From Actinomycetota bacterium (GTDB taxonomy: Bacteria; Actinomycetota; Actinomycetes; Actinomycetales; Microbacteriaceae): DNA of 6,127 nt. Below the pieces are notes generated by a model. The model was not told the origin of the DNA. It did no database searches and saw only the letters and a list, made by a program, of their open reading frames with translations. The stretch covers positions 1 to 6,127 of the forward strand of contig JAHIOK010000344.1 of NCBI GenBank assembly GCA_018895315.1. The letters run 5' to 3'. The translations under genes were made by a program, and so were the position numbers. Below are positions 1 through 5,939 of the stretch, piece by piece. Each line of letters starts with the position of its first letter. Position 1 is the first letter of the stretch.

Positions 1-1
1 G

Positions 2-901
2 TTCCTCTTTCTCGGCGCCTTCATGCTGTCCGAGCCACTGACGATGCCGCCGCGCCGCTGGCAGCAGCTCATTGTTGCGGCCGCGGTCGGCGTTTTCGCG
101 GGGTGGCCGATCGCGGTCGGCGACATCATGAGCCTCGGCCAGGAACGCGCGCTCCTGATCGGCAACCTGATCGCCTTCTTGTTCTGCCTCCGCTCGGCGG
201 TGCGTCTGACCCTCGAGCGACGGACGGCAGCGGCAGCCACGGTGCAGGAGCTCACGTTCCGGACGAAGCGTCCGGTGTCATTCCTTCCCGGTCAGTTCCT
301 CGAGCTCGACGTGCCGCATCGGCGCCCCGACGCGCGAGGCACCCGGCGTGAGTTCAGCATCGTCTCGGCGCCGGAAGAGCTGCCGATGCTGCAGATCGCG
401 TTCCGCGACGGCAAGGGACCCCAGAGCAGCTACAAGAAAGCTCTCGCCGCCGTCGAAGCGGGCGACGTCCTCGCGGTGACGGGAGTGTGGGGCGATTTCT
501 TGCTGCCGCACAATCCAGAGAGCCCGATCGTCATGGTCGCAGCGGGTATCGGGGTCACCCCATTCGTCTCGCAGCTGCGACACCTCCGCCTCGCCGGTGA
601 GCAGCGCGACATCCGCCTGGTTTACGTCGCCTCGACCTCCGAGGACCTCGTCTTCCGAGATGAGCTCGAGGCTTCCGGCATCCCGGTCTCGGTCTTCACG
701 CGGGATGAGCCCGCCCACCTGCCTGCGCACTGGACGTGGTCGGGCGGAGTGCGACTCGACGCAGACGTGCTGCACGAGGTCGTACCCGACATTGCTACGC
801 GCCACGCGTATGTGTCGGGGCCGGCCGGGCTGATCGCCGATCTCGCTCCGGCGCTCGAGAAGGCCCGCTCGATCACGACGGATGCCTTCAGCGGCTACTG
901 A
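2..901 (+). CDS. Membrane flavin oxidoreductase, RnfD/NqrB-like region fused to FNR-type FAD/NAD reductase (5' partial)
   Basis: The frame is open from base 2, so this is the C-terminal 299 residues of a longer protein; the ATG at 23 is internal. Visible residues 1-17 (GAFMLSEPLTMPP) resemble the end of an NqrB/RnfD-type membrane domain. Hydrophobic segments lie at about 23-39 and 50-66. The rest is a ferredoxin-NADP reductase fold: an FPGQF-type barrel segment near 94-99, the FAD-binding RREFSIVS at 115-122, the NAD(P)-binding loop VAAGIGVTPF at 179-188, and YVSGPAG at 270-276, with Ser where many relatives have the Cys of CGP. It ends in FSGY with no attached 2Fe-2S domain. By family it should pass electrons between NAD(P)H and flavin at the membrane; physiological partner unknown. 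It converges on the two-component operon and shows no link to it. Confidence 0.85.
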   Translation, partial: FLFLGAFMLSEPLTMPPRRWQQLIVAAAVGVFAGWPIAVGDIMSLGQERALLIGNLIAFLFCLRSAVRLTLERRTAAAATVQELTFRTKRPVSFLPGQFLELDVPHRRPDARGTRREFSIVSAPEELPMLQIAFRDGKGPQSSYKKALAAVEAGDVLAVTGVWGDFLLPHNPESPIVMVAAGIGVTPFVSQLRHLRLAGEQRDIRLVYVASTSEDLVFRDELEASGIPVSVFTRDEPAHLPAHWTWSGGVRLDADVLHEVVPDIATRHAYVSGPAGLIADLAPALEKARSITTDAFSGY

Positions 902-903
902 GC

Positions 904-923
904 CCCGGGGTTGGGGCCCCGGG
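904..923 (+). terminator. GC-rich hairpin after oxidoreductase stop
   Basis: CCCGGGG (904-910) can pair with CCCCGGG (917-923) around a 6-base loop, 2 bases after the TGA. The stem is seven G:C pairs. No T-run follows, so it is at best an incomplete intrinsic terminator or an mRNA 3'-end stabiliser. Confidence 0.35.
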
Positions 924-953
924 TCCGGGCTCTGTGGGTGTGGTCGAGTCCCC

Positions 954-1020
954 GCGAAGGTTCTGCGCCAAACCTATGATCGACGGCCTGCGGGGGTCGA
1001 TTCGCCACAGATTCTCGGAC
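954..1020. repeat. Intergenic direct repeat, copy 1
   Basis: The copy starts with a 22-base block (954-975) repeated exactly at 1038-1059 and ends with CGCCACAGA (1003-1011), repeated at 1087-1095. The 27-base core between them is only about half identical to copy 2. Inside the left block AGGTT (958-962) and AACCT (971-975) form a small inverted repeat. Alternatively AGGTTCTG (958-965) can pair with CAGATTCT (1008-1015) with one mismatch and one G:T. Nature unknown; it may be a dispersed REP-like extragenic element. Confidence 0.75.
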
Positions 1021-1037
1021 GTTGTCCCCGCGGCCTT

Positions 1038-1105
1038 GCGAAGGTTCTGCGCCAAACCTGTGGGTCCTGGGCCGCCGGGGTCGGATCGCCACAGAATCTC
1101 CGGAC
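1038..1105. repeat. Intergenic direct repeat, copy 2
   Basis: Same orientation as copy 1 and offset by 84 bases, with a 17-base spacer between copies. Without gaps, about 50 of 63 aligned positions match, nearly all of the mismatches being in the core. One extra C occurs near the right end. Here AGGTTCTG (1042-1049) and CAGAATCT (1092-1099) pair over all eight positions, with one G:T, so the end-to-end hairpin is better than in copy 1. Confidence 0.75.
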
Positions 1106-1154
1106 CCGCAGTGCGAGGTTCCGACATGACGCCCCGCGCGGGCCTGTGCACGAA

Positions 1155-1179
1155 GACCCGAGGCATCGAGCTCGGGGTC
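1155..1179 (-). terminator. Terminator-like hairpin of the regulator-kinase operon
   Basis: Downstream of the kinase stop on the minus strand, GACCCCGAG (1179-1171) pairs with CTCGGGTC (1162-1155) around an 8-base loop, with one bulged base. It is followed by TTCG rather than a real T-run. An overlapping alternative stem, GGCATCG/CGATGCC, uses 1162-1168 and 1188-1194. Position and stem quality support a transcript end; the weak T-tract lowers certainty. Confidence 0.4.
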
Positions 1180-1202
1180 CTCGTCTGCGATGCCGAGGCG
1201 GG

Positions 1203-2717
1203 TCAGACCCCGACCTCGGGCGCGCTCGACGCCACGAGGGGCAGGCGCACGGCGAAGGTGGTGTCGCCGGGAACACTGTCGACCGTGATCGACCCGTGGT
1301 GAGCCGCGACGATCGCACGCGCGATGGAAAGCCCGAGCCCTGTGCCGCCGGTCTTGCGAGCGCGGGAGCGATCGGCGCGGGAGAAGCGCTCGAAAAGTTC
1401 GTCGGCGATCTCGGGATCGACGCCTGGACCATTGTCGTGCACGCGGAGCACCGCCTCGCCGCCTTCGCGGACGACACTCACCGTGATCTCGGTGCCGGCG
1501 GGGGTGTGCGTCCGCGCGTTGGCGAGCAGGTTGGCGGCGACCTGATGAAGCCGGGCCTCGTCGCCCGCGATCTGCACGGACGCGTCGCCCACGTCGAGTG
1601 ACCAGCGGTGGTCCGCCCCGGCGGTGCGCGCGTCACCGAACGACTCGATCGCGAGCCGGGTGAGATCGACCGTGCCGTAGACCAGCTCTTGGCCCTCGTC
1701 GAGCCGGGCCAGCAGCAGCAGATCTTCGACGAGGCGCGTCATCCGCAGTGACTGCGCCTGGATGCGTTCGAGCGAGGTCTCTGTGTTCTCGCTCAGCGAG
1801 GGATCGCGCAGGGAGAGTTCTGAGTAGCCGCGGATGGAGGCCAGGGGGGTGCGCAGTTCGTGGCTCGCATCCGCGACGAAGCTCCTCATCCGCTCCTCGT
1901 TGCGCTGACGGGCATCGAGTGACTCGTCGATGTGGTCGAGGAGAGTGTTCAAGGCGGCGCCGACGCGGCCGATTTCGGTGCGGTCGTCGGCTTCGGATTT
2001 CGGCACGCGCTCGGCGATCGAGACCGCACCTTCAGAGAGAGGGAGGGATGCGACACGGGTAGCGGTATCGGCGACGGCGCGCAGTGGACGAAGGCCCAGC
2101 CGAATCACGACGGCGATCGCGATGCCGAGAACGATGAGTCCGCCGAGGGTGACGAGAGCTACGGTCGGCGCGATCTGTGCGATCTGCGAGCTGACCTCGG
2201 TCAGGGGGAGACCCGCGACGATGGCGTAGCGGCCGGCGAAGGTGTCAGAACCCACGCGGTACGATCCGATGCCGTGGACATCGGTCGTGATGAGGGTAGA
2301 GGTGTTGGCGCTTCGCAGCAGCTGCGTGACCTGATCATCGGTCAGCGCCTGCACGGTCCCCCCGCTGGTGACATAGGCCCCATCTATGCCTGATGTGGAC
2401 TGCACGACCAGCAGGAAGCCCGGTTGCGCGCGACGGGCGTTGTTCAACGTCTCATAAGCCGTAGCCGCCGTCGCGCCGGGGGTGAGCAGCGCTTGCGCGG
2501 CCTGGTTGCCGGCATCGCGCAGTTTCGCGTCGAGGTTGAGCATGAGGCTCTGGCCGACGAACGCGCTGGTCGCGATGCCCACGATCACGAGGATCAGCGC
2601 GACGATGCCGGTGACGGTGACCATGAGCCGCACCTGCAGGCTCCACGGCCGATGCCGGCGCCGAGGAGCTGCGTGGGATTCGACCTCCGAGGATGCGGGA
2701 GCGCTCGTCACGTTCAC
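1203..2717 (-). CDS. Two-component sensor histidine kinase
   Basis: Membrane sensor kinase of 504 residues that should autophosphorylate on His and pass phosphate to the adjacent regulator. Order: basic cytoplasmic N-terminus, TM1 about 31-54, an extracytoplasmic sensor of about 130 residues with no recognised fold and no Cys, TM2 about 184-206, HAMP about 207-262, and dimerisation domain with DASHELRTPLASIRGY (His286). The ATPase domain has its N-box at 396-404 (NLLANARTH), G1 DNGPGVD 428-434, LFERF 441-445 and G2 GGTGLGLSIA 457-466. I chose the GTG at 2717 because it overlaps the regulator stop as GTGA, the usual coupling arrangement, and keeps TM1. There is no clear Shine-Dalgarno, so translation probably depends on the upstream gene. 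A GTG at 2711 is an alternative. Architecture resembles the PhoR/TcrY/MprB group; its signal cannot be inferred. Confidence 0.93.
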   Translation of the reverse strand: MNVTSAPASSEVESHAAPRRRHRPWSLQVRLMVTVTGIVALILVIVGIATSAFVGQSLMLNLDAKLRDAGNQAAQALLTPGATAATAYETLNNARRAQPGFLLVVQSTSGIDGAYVTSGGTVQALTDDQVTQLLRSANTSTLITTDVHGIGSYRVGSDTFAGRYAIVAGLPLTEVSSQIAQIAPTVALVTLGGLIVLGIAIAVVIRLGLRPLRAVADTATRVASLPLSEGAVSIAERVPKSEADDRTEIGRVGAALNTLLDHIDESLDARQRNEERMRSFVADASHELRTPLASIRGYSELSLRDPSLSENTETSLERIQAQSLRMTRLVEDLLLLARLDEGQELVYGTVDLTRLAIESFGDARTAGADHRWSLDVGDASVQIAGDEARLHQVAANLLANARTHTPAGTEITVSVVREGGEAVLRVHDNGPGVDPEIADELFERFSRADRSRARKTGGTGLGLSIARAIVAAHHGSITVDSVPGDTTFAVRLPLVASSAPEVGV

Positions 2718-3448
2718 TGAGGAGCTTTGATCATGTATCCGACGCCGCGAACGGTGTGGATGAGGGCCTCCTGGCCCTGGTCGATCTTTTTGCGGAGGTA
2801 CGAGATGTACAGTTCGACGACGCTCGATCGGCCGCCGAAGTCGTAGTTCCACACGCGGTCCAGGATCTGGGCCTTGGACACCACGCGACGCTGGTTGCGC
2901 ATGAGGTAGCGGAGCAATTCGAATTCGGTGGCGGTCAGATCGATCTCGACGCCCGCGCGTTCGACCTCGTGGCTGTCCTCGTTGAGGGAGAGGTCTCCCA
3001 CCCGCAGGATGGGTTCGGACTCGCTCGCCTGTGCGGTGCCTGCGCGGCGCATCAGGCCGCGCAGGCGCGCGACGACCTCCTCGAGGCTGAAGGGCTTGGT
3101 GACGTAGTCGTCGCCGCCGGCCGTGAGCCCTGCGACACGATCGCCGACGGCATCCTTCGCGGTGAGAAAGAGAACCGGCACCTCGTTGCCGGACTGGCGG
3201 AGCCGCTGCAGGACGGCCATACCGTCGAGGTCGGGCATCATGATGTCGAGCACCATCGCGTCGGGGTCGAAGTCGCGAGCGGACTGCAGAGCCTGGAAAC
3301 CGGATGCTGCGGTGCGCACGTCCCACCCTTCCATGCGCAACGCCATCGACAGCAGATCGGTGAGCATCTGCTCGTCATCGACGACGAGCACGCGCGGCGC
3401 ACTGCCGTCGGCACGGTGGAGGGAGGAGGCGGGTGCGATCGTGGTCAT
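2714..3448 (-). CDS. OmpR/PhoB-family response regulator, PhoP/TcrX-like
   Basis: DNA-binding response regulator of 244 residues. The receiver domain starts near residue 19: VLVVDDE (20-26) gives the acidic pocket, Asp68 in VLDIMMPD is the phosphoacceptor, and Thr96 (FLTAKD) and Lys118 (YVTKPFS) complete the active site. A winged-helix domain follows, with LTATEFELLRYL, ILDRVWNYDFGG, the probable recognition helix SSVVELYISYLRKKID, and the wing HTVRGVGYM at the C-terminus. From memory of the family, these stretches are very close to mycobacterial PhoP and TcrX; orthology needs a tree. It is first in an operon with the kinase (4-bp overlap) and divergent from the ABC genes. The ATG at 3448 has no well-placed Shine-Dalgarno (a GGAG lies 12 bases upstream), and a -10-like hexamer sits where a leaderless transcript would start. 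Confidence 0.95.
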   Translation of the reverse strand: MTTIAPASSLHRADGSAPRVLVVDDEQMLTDLLSMALRMEGWDVRTAASGFQALQSARDFDPDAMVLDIMMPDLDGMAVLQRLRQSGNEVPVLFLTAKDAVGDRVAGLTAGGDDYVTKPFSLEEVVARLRGLMRRAGTAQASESEPILRVGDLSLNEDSHEVERAGVEIDLTATEFELLRYLMRNQRRVVSKAQILDRVWNYDFGGRSSVVELYISYLRKKIDQGQEALIHTVRGVGYMIKAPQ

Positions 3449-3460
3449 GGCTCGATTCTG
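3448..3460 (-). promoter_or_regulatory. Candidate -10 for a leaderless regulator transcript
   Basis: On the minus strand CAGAAT (3460-3455) lies six bases before the A of the regulator ATG (3448), so transcription about 7 bases after the hexamer would begin at the start codon. The match to TANNNT is imperfect. The lack of a good Shine-Dalgarno fits this reading. TAGCTT at 3472-3467 is an alternative -10 that would give a short leader. Confidence 0.3.
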
Positions 3461-3468
3461 CTCCGGAA

Positions 3469-3509
3469 GCTATGAGCTTCCTATGGTGCAGCCTATGGGT
3501 GCGCTGTGA
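3469..3509 (-). promoter_or_regulatory. Putative regulator operator: four heptamer direct repeats facing the regulator gene
   Basis: Reading the minus strand, TCACAGC (3509-3503), CCATAGG (3498-3492), CCATAGG (3486-3480) and TCATAGC (3475-3469) recur at 11, 12 and 11 bp. OmpR/PhoB-family regulators bind such tandem repeats, and TCACAGC with a 4-base spacer is the described PhoP motif of Mycobacterium tuberculosis. The array ends 20 bases before the regulator start codon, next to the candidate -10, which suggests autoregulation by the adjacent regulator. Binding is inferred. Confidence 0.55.
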
Positions 3510-3523
3510 GTTCCGCAGCGGGA

Positions 3524-3574
3524 TCAGCGCACGATCAGAGAATTCTCATAGATGTCCCAGATGGCTCTCATGAA
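3524..3574 (+). promoter_or_regulatory. Putative regulator operator: 11-bp ladder facing the ABC genes
   Basis: On the plus strand TCAGCGC (3524), TCAGAGA (3535), TCATAGA (3546), CCAGATG (3557) and TCATGAA (3568) start exactly 11 bp apart. The first three match TCACAGC at five of seven positions; the last two are weak (three of seven). The longer word TCTCAT also recurs at 3544 and 3566, two helical turns apart. The ladder ends 53 bases before the permease start and covers the expected -35 region, the layout of an activator site. Confidence 0.45.
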
Positions 3575-3583
3575 CCACCCTCG

Positions 3584-3589
3584 TAGCGT
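3584..3589 (+). promoter_or_regulatory. Candidate -10 of the ABC transporter operon
   Basis: TAGCGT fits the loose TANNNT form, lies just downstream of the heptamer ladder and 38 bases before the permease ATG. No -35 consensus is seen, consistent with an activator-dependent promoter. This is a weak sequence call. Confidence 0.25.
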
Positions 3590-3627
3590 CTGTTCGACGG
3601 CCGATTCCCGCGGCCGAGAGGAGACCC

Positions 3628-5091
3628 ATGTACTGGACCTATCTGCGGCGAGAACTCGGCGGCCGCAAGAAACAGACGATCATCGTCGCGGCGGGCCTCG
3701 CCATCGCGATCGCCCTCGTCATCATCGTCAACTCGCTCGCCGCAGGTGTCCGCGATGCCCAGGCGACCGCACTGGAGTCGGTGTACGGAGTGGGGACAGA
3801 CCTCACCGTCACCGGAGCCGCGGTCACACCCGGCAGTGGTGGCGGACAGCGGTTCGACGTCGGACGGGGGGACGGGCAGACCGCCGACGGCACGACGACG
3901 GTCAATCAGTCGCGTTTGACGACGTCGCCGGGACGCAGCACGCTCGGCGCCTCGACATTGGCAACCGTCTCAGCCTCGGACGGCGTATCTGCGGCCTCCG
4001 GCGCTCTCAGCCTCACCAACGTCACGTTCTCGGGTCAGATGCCCGATCAGTCGCAGATCCAGTCGGGCGGCGCCCAGGGCGCGGTACCTCGGACCGCACC
4101 GACCGGTGGCGCGGATGGCGCGGGGGGGAGTGCGTTCAACCTCAACTCCTTCACGGTGCTCGGCATCGATCCCGCCAACACCACGGTCGGCCCGCTCTCT
4201 GCTGTCACACTCTCGGACGGGCGCGTGCTGACGTCGGCGGATGCCGGACAGAACGTCGCGGTCGTTGACGCGACATATGCGTCGACCAACAGCCTCGCCG
4301 TGGGCGGCACGGTCAACGTCAGCGGCACCGACATGAGCATCGTGGGCATCATCACTTCCTCGACGAGCGCGGACACCGCCGCCAACGTCTACATTCCGCT
4401 GGATGTCGCACAGACGCTGTCCGGCGCGGGAGACGTCATTTCGACGATCTATGTCGAGGCGGCCTCATCCAGCGACACCGCAGCGGTGCAGACCGCAATC
4501 AAGGCCGCTCTCCCGGATGCGACGGTCAGCTCGCAGTCGGAGCTCGCTTCGACGGTCTCCGGATCTCTCTCCAGCGCCTCGTCGTTGATTTCGAACCTCG
4601 GCACCTGGCTGTCGATCATCGTGCTCGCGGTCGCGGTCGCCCTCGCGGTGCTGTTCACGATCTCGGGCGTCTCGCGTCGCACCAGGGAGTTCGGAACGCT
4701 CAAGGCGATCGGATGGTCGAACCGGCGCGTCGTGGGGCAGGTCGCGGGTGAATCGATGGTCCAGGGCCTGCTCGGTGGTGTGATCGGACTCGTGATCGGC
4801 CTCGCCGGAATCCTCGCGATCAACATCATCGGCCCGACCATCTCGGCCTCGGCCTCGACCTCGACGTCCGGTCCGGGGGGTCAGGGCGGACCCGGCGGCG
4901 GCTTCCCGGGAGGCGGCTTCGGTCAGGCCGCGGCCACCGCGACCGACATCGTGCTTCATGCTCCGCTGAGTATCACGGTGATCGTTGCCGCGATCGGTCT
5001 GGCCATCGCCGGTGGGCTGATCGCCGGAGCATTCGGCGGATGGCGCGCGGCTCGGCTGAGCCCCGCGGAAGCATTGCGTTCGGTGGGTTGA
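3628..5091 (+). CDS. MacB/FtsX-type ABC transporter permease
   Basis: Integral membrane subunit of 487 residues; it should work with the ATPase encoded next. TM1 is about 17-37. A large external domain (about 40-320) follows, with Gly/Ser/Thr-rich, probably disordered parts at 63-91 and 146-169. Then come TM2 (about 326-348), the cytoplasmic coupling segment SRRTREFGTLKAIGWSNRR (349-367), typical of FtsX-domain permeases, TM3 (about 377-401), an external loop rich in Gly and Pro at 414-432, TM4 (about 447-470) and the family C-terminus WRAARLSPAEALR (472-484). The start has AGGAG (3619-3623) four bases upstream. MacB-type pairs act as mechanotransmission exporters or envelope machines rather than classic channels. 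Divergent adjacency to a two-component system suggests induced export or stress defence; the substrate is unknown. Confidence 0.9.
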   Translation: MYWTYLRRELGGRKKQTIIVAAGLAIAIALVIIVNSLAAGVRDAQATALESVYGVGTDLTVTGAAVTPGSGGGQRFDVGRGDGQTADGTTTVNQSRLTTSPGRSTLGASTLATVSASDGVSAASGALSLTNVTFSGQMPDQSQIQSGGAQGAVPRTAPTGGADGAGGSAFNLNSFTVLGIDPANTTVGPLSAVTLSDGRVLTSADAGQNVAVVDATYASTNSLAVGGTVNVSGTDMSIVGIITSSTSADTAANVYIPLDVAQTLSGAGDVISTIYVEAASSSDTAAVQTAIKAALPDATVSSQSELASTVSGSLSSASSLISNLGTWLSIIVLAVAVALAVLFTISGVSRRTREFGTLKAIGWSNRRVVGQVAGESMVQGLLGGVIGLVIGLAGILAINIIGPTISASASTSTSGPGGQGGPGGGFPGGGFGQAAATATDIVLHAPLSITVIVAAIGLAIAGGLIAGAFGGWRAARLSPAEALRSVG

Positions 5092-5151
5092 GAACACCAT
5101 GGACGAGATCATCGGATCGGGCGTCACGGCGCCGTCATCGGCAGCAACGAC

Positions 5152-5156
5152 AGGAG
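5152..5156 (+). promoter_or_regulatory. Ribosome-binding site fixing the ATPase start
   Basis: AGGAG lies eight bases before the ATG at 5165, inside the string AGGAGACCC that also precedes the permease ATG (3619-3627). The in-frame ATG at 5099 has no comparable site, so 5165 is preferred. Confidence 0.6.
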
Positions 5157-5164
5157 ACCCAGAG

Positions 5165-5890
5165 ATGACCATGACTGACCCGAGCGTCGTGGGCGCGGTG
5201 CCTGGTGCCGCCGGCGCGATCTACCGGATTGTCGGAGCAGTGAAGACATATACGCAGAAGGGGCGGATCGTCAAGGCGCTGACCGGCGTCGATCTCGAGA
5301 TCACCCGTGGCGACTTCATCACCATTCAGGGGCCCACCGGTGGAGGGAAATCGACCTTCTTGCAGCTGTTGGGTGCGCTGGATCGCCCCACGTCGGGCTC
5401 GGTGTACCTGGGCGACACCGACATGGCCAAAGCATCCAACGGGGCGCTGGGGCGACTGCGAGCCGAGGAGATCGGATTCGTCTTCCAGGGGTTCAACCTG
5501 ATCCCCACCCTCAATGCCTACGAGAACGTCAACATGGCGCTGGAACCGATGGGTCTGACCAGCGAGCAGCGCAAAGAGCGGGTGCTCGAGGCGCTCGAGC
5601 ACGTCGGTCTCGCCGAGCGCGGCGATCACCTGCCGGGGGAGCTCTCGGGTGGTCAGCAGCAGCGCGTGGCAATCGCTCGCGCCATCGTGAAGCGTCCGAA
5701 AGTTCTCCTGGCCGATGAGCCCACCGGGAACCTCGACGAGAGCATGCGTGACGAGATCCTGCAGCTGCTGCAGGGACTGAACGACGAGGGACTCACCCTC
5801 ATCGTCGTGACGCACGATTCCGCCGTCGCGCGTCGGGCCAAGCGCCGCCTGCGGCTGGAGAAGGGCACGGTGCGCGACATCACGCGCTGA
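5165..5890 (+). CDS. MacB/LolD-type ABC transporter ATP-binding protein
   Basis: Cytoplasmic ATPase of 241 residues that should power the permease just upstream. Walker A is GPTGGGKST (56-64), the Q-loop Gln is 108 (FVFQGFNLIP), the signature LSGGQQQR is 160-167, Walker B LLADEPTGNLD is 181-191 with Glu185 catalytic, and the switch His is 217 (VVTHD). The QGFNLIPTLNAYENV stretch and close spacing fit the MacB/LolD/FtsE exporter group. About 18 non-conserved residues precede the first strand. A start at 5099 would add 22 residues of low-complexity sequence and leave only 7 bases after the permease stop, but it lacks a ribosome-binding site; a start at 5171 is also possible. It is the last gene of the plus-strand operon, ending before a strong hairpin. 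Confidence 0.93.
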   Translation: MTMTDPSVVGAVPGAAGAIYRIVGAVKTYTQKGRIVKALTGVDLEITRGDFITIQGPTGGGKSTFLQLLGALDRPTSGSVYLGDTDMAKASNGALGRLRAEEIGFVFQGFNLIPTLNAYENVNMALEPMGLTSEQRKERVLEALEHVGLAERGDHLPGELSGGQQQRVAIARAIVKRPKVLLADEPTGNLDESMRDEILQLLQGLNDEGLTLIVVTHDSAVARRAKRRLRLEKGTVRDITR

Positions 5891-5897
5891 GCGAAGA

Positions 5898-5939
5898 GCG
5901 AAGCGGCCGGACGCGTCAGAGGCGACCGGCCGCTTTCGC
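5898..5939. terminator. Bidirectional hairpin between convergent genes
   Basis: AGCGGCCGG (5902-5910) pairs perfectly with CCGGCCGCT (5926-5934). The stem extends to about 13 pairs (5898-5910 with 5926-5939) if one T is bulged, around a 15-base loop. It starts 7 bases after the ATPase stop, and its right half lies within the last codons of the minus-strand gene. No long T-run follows on either strand. Confidence 0.55.

Larger units (their letters stand above)
902..1202. other. Gene-free convergent intergenic region
   Basis: These 301 bases lie between the stops of the oxidoreductase (+) and the histidine kinase (-). I see no convincing gene: open frames crossing it lack ribosome-binding sites, show no recognisable protein motif, and continue as antisense shadows of neighbours. 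It holds a GC hairpin next to the first stop, two copies of a degenerate direct repeat, and a terminator-like hairpin serving the minus strand. Confidence 0.7.

Noticed and set aside
954..1105. Repeat pair as a mini CRISPR array or attachment sites
   Set aside because: There are only two copies, with a variable core inside each unit rather than between identical repeats, and no cas gene, integrase or tRNA nearby.
736..1601. Plus-strand frames running across the 902-1202 gap
   Set aside because: They start inside the oxidoreductase or at its stop, end antisense to the kinase, and have no ribosome-binding site; only the repeat pair gives them internal similarity.
1203..3326. A single 707-residue minus-strand frame covering the kinase and most of the regulator region
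   Set aside because: Its first ~200 residues are Arg/Pro/Gly-rich and out of frame with the clear regulator gene. The kinase proper begins at the GTG overlapping the regulator stop, so this is frame read-through, not a fusion.
2693..3475. Plus-strand open frame of 260 residues antisense to the regulator
   Set aside because: It has no recognisable motif or ribosome-binding site and mirrors a gene with a complete receiver and winged-helix domain; a typical GC-rich shadow.
3552..4268. Plus-strand 238-residue frame overlapping the permease start
   Set aside because: Arg/His/Gly-rich out-of-frame translation of the permease coding sequence with no motif; the permease frame has the ribosome-binding site and membrane segments.
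4465..5172. Minus-strand 235-residue frame antisense to the permease
   Set aside because: Asp/Arg-rich shadow composition, no motif, opposite a well-supported membrane protein.
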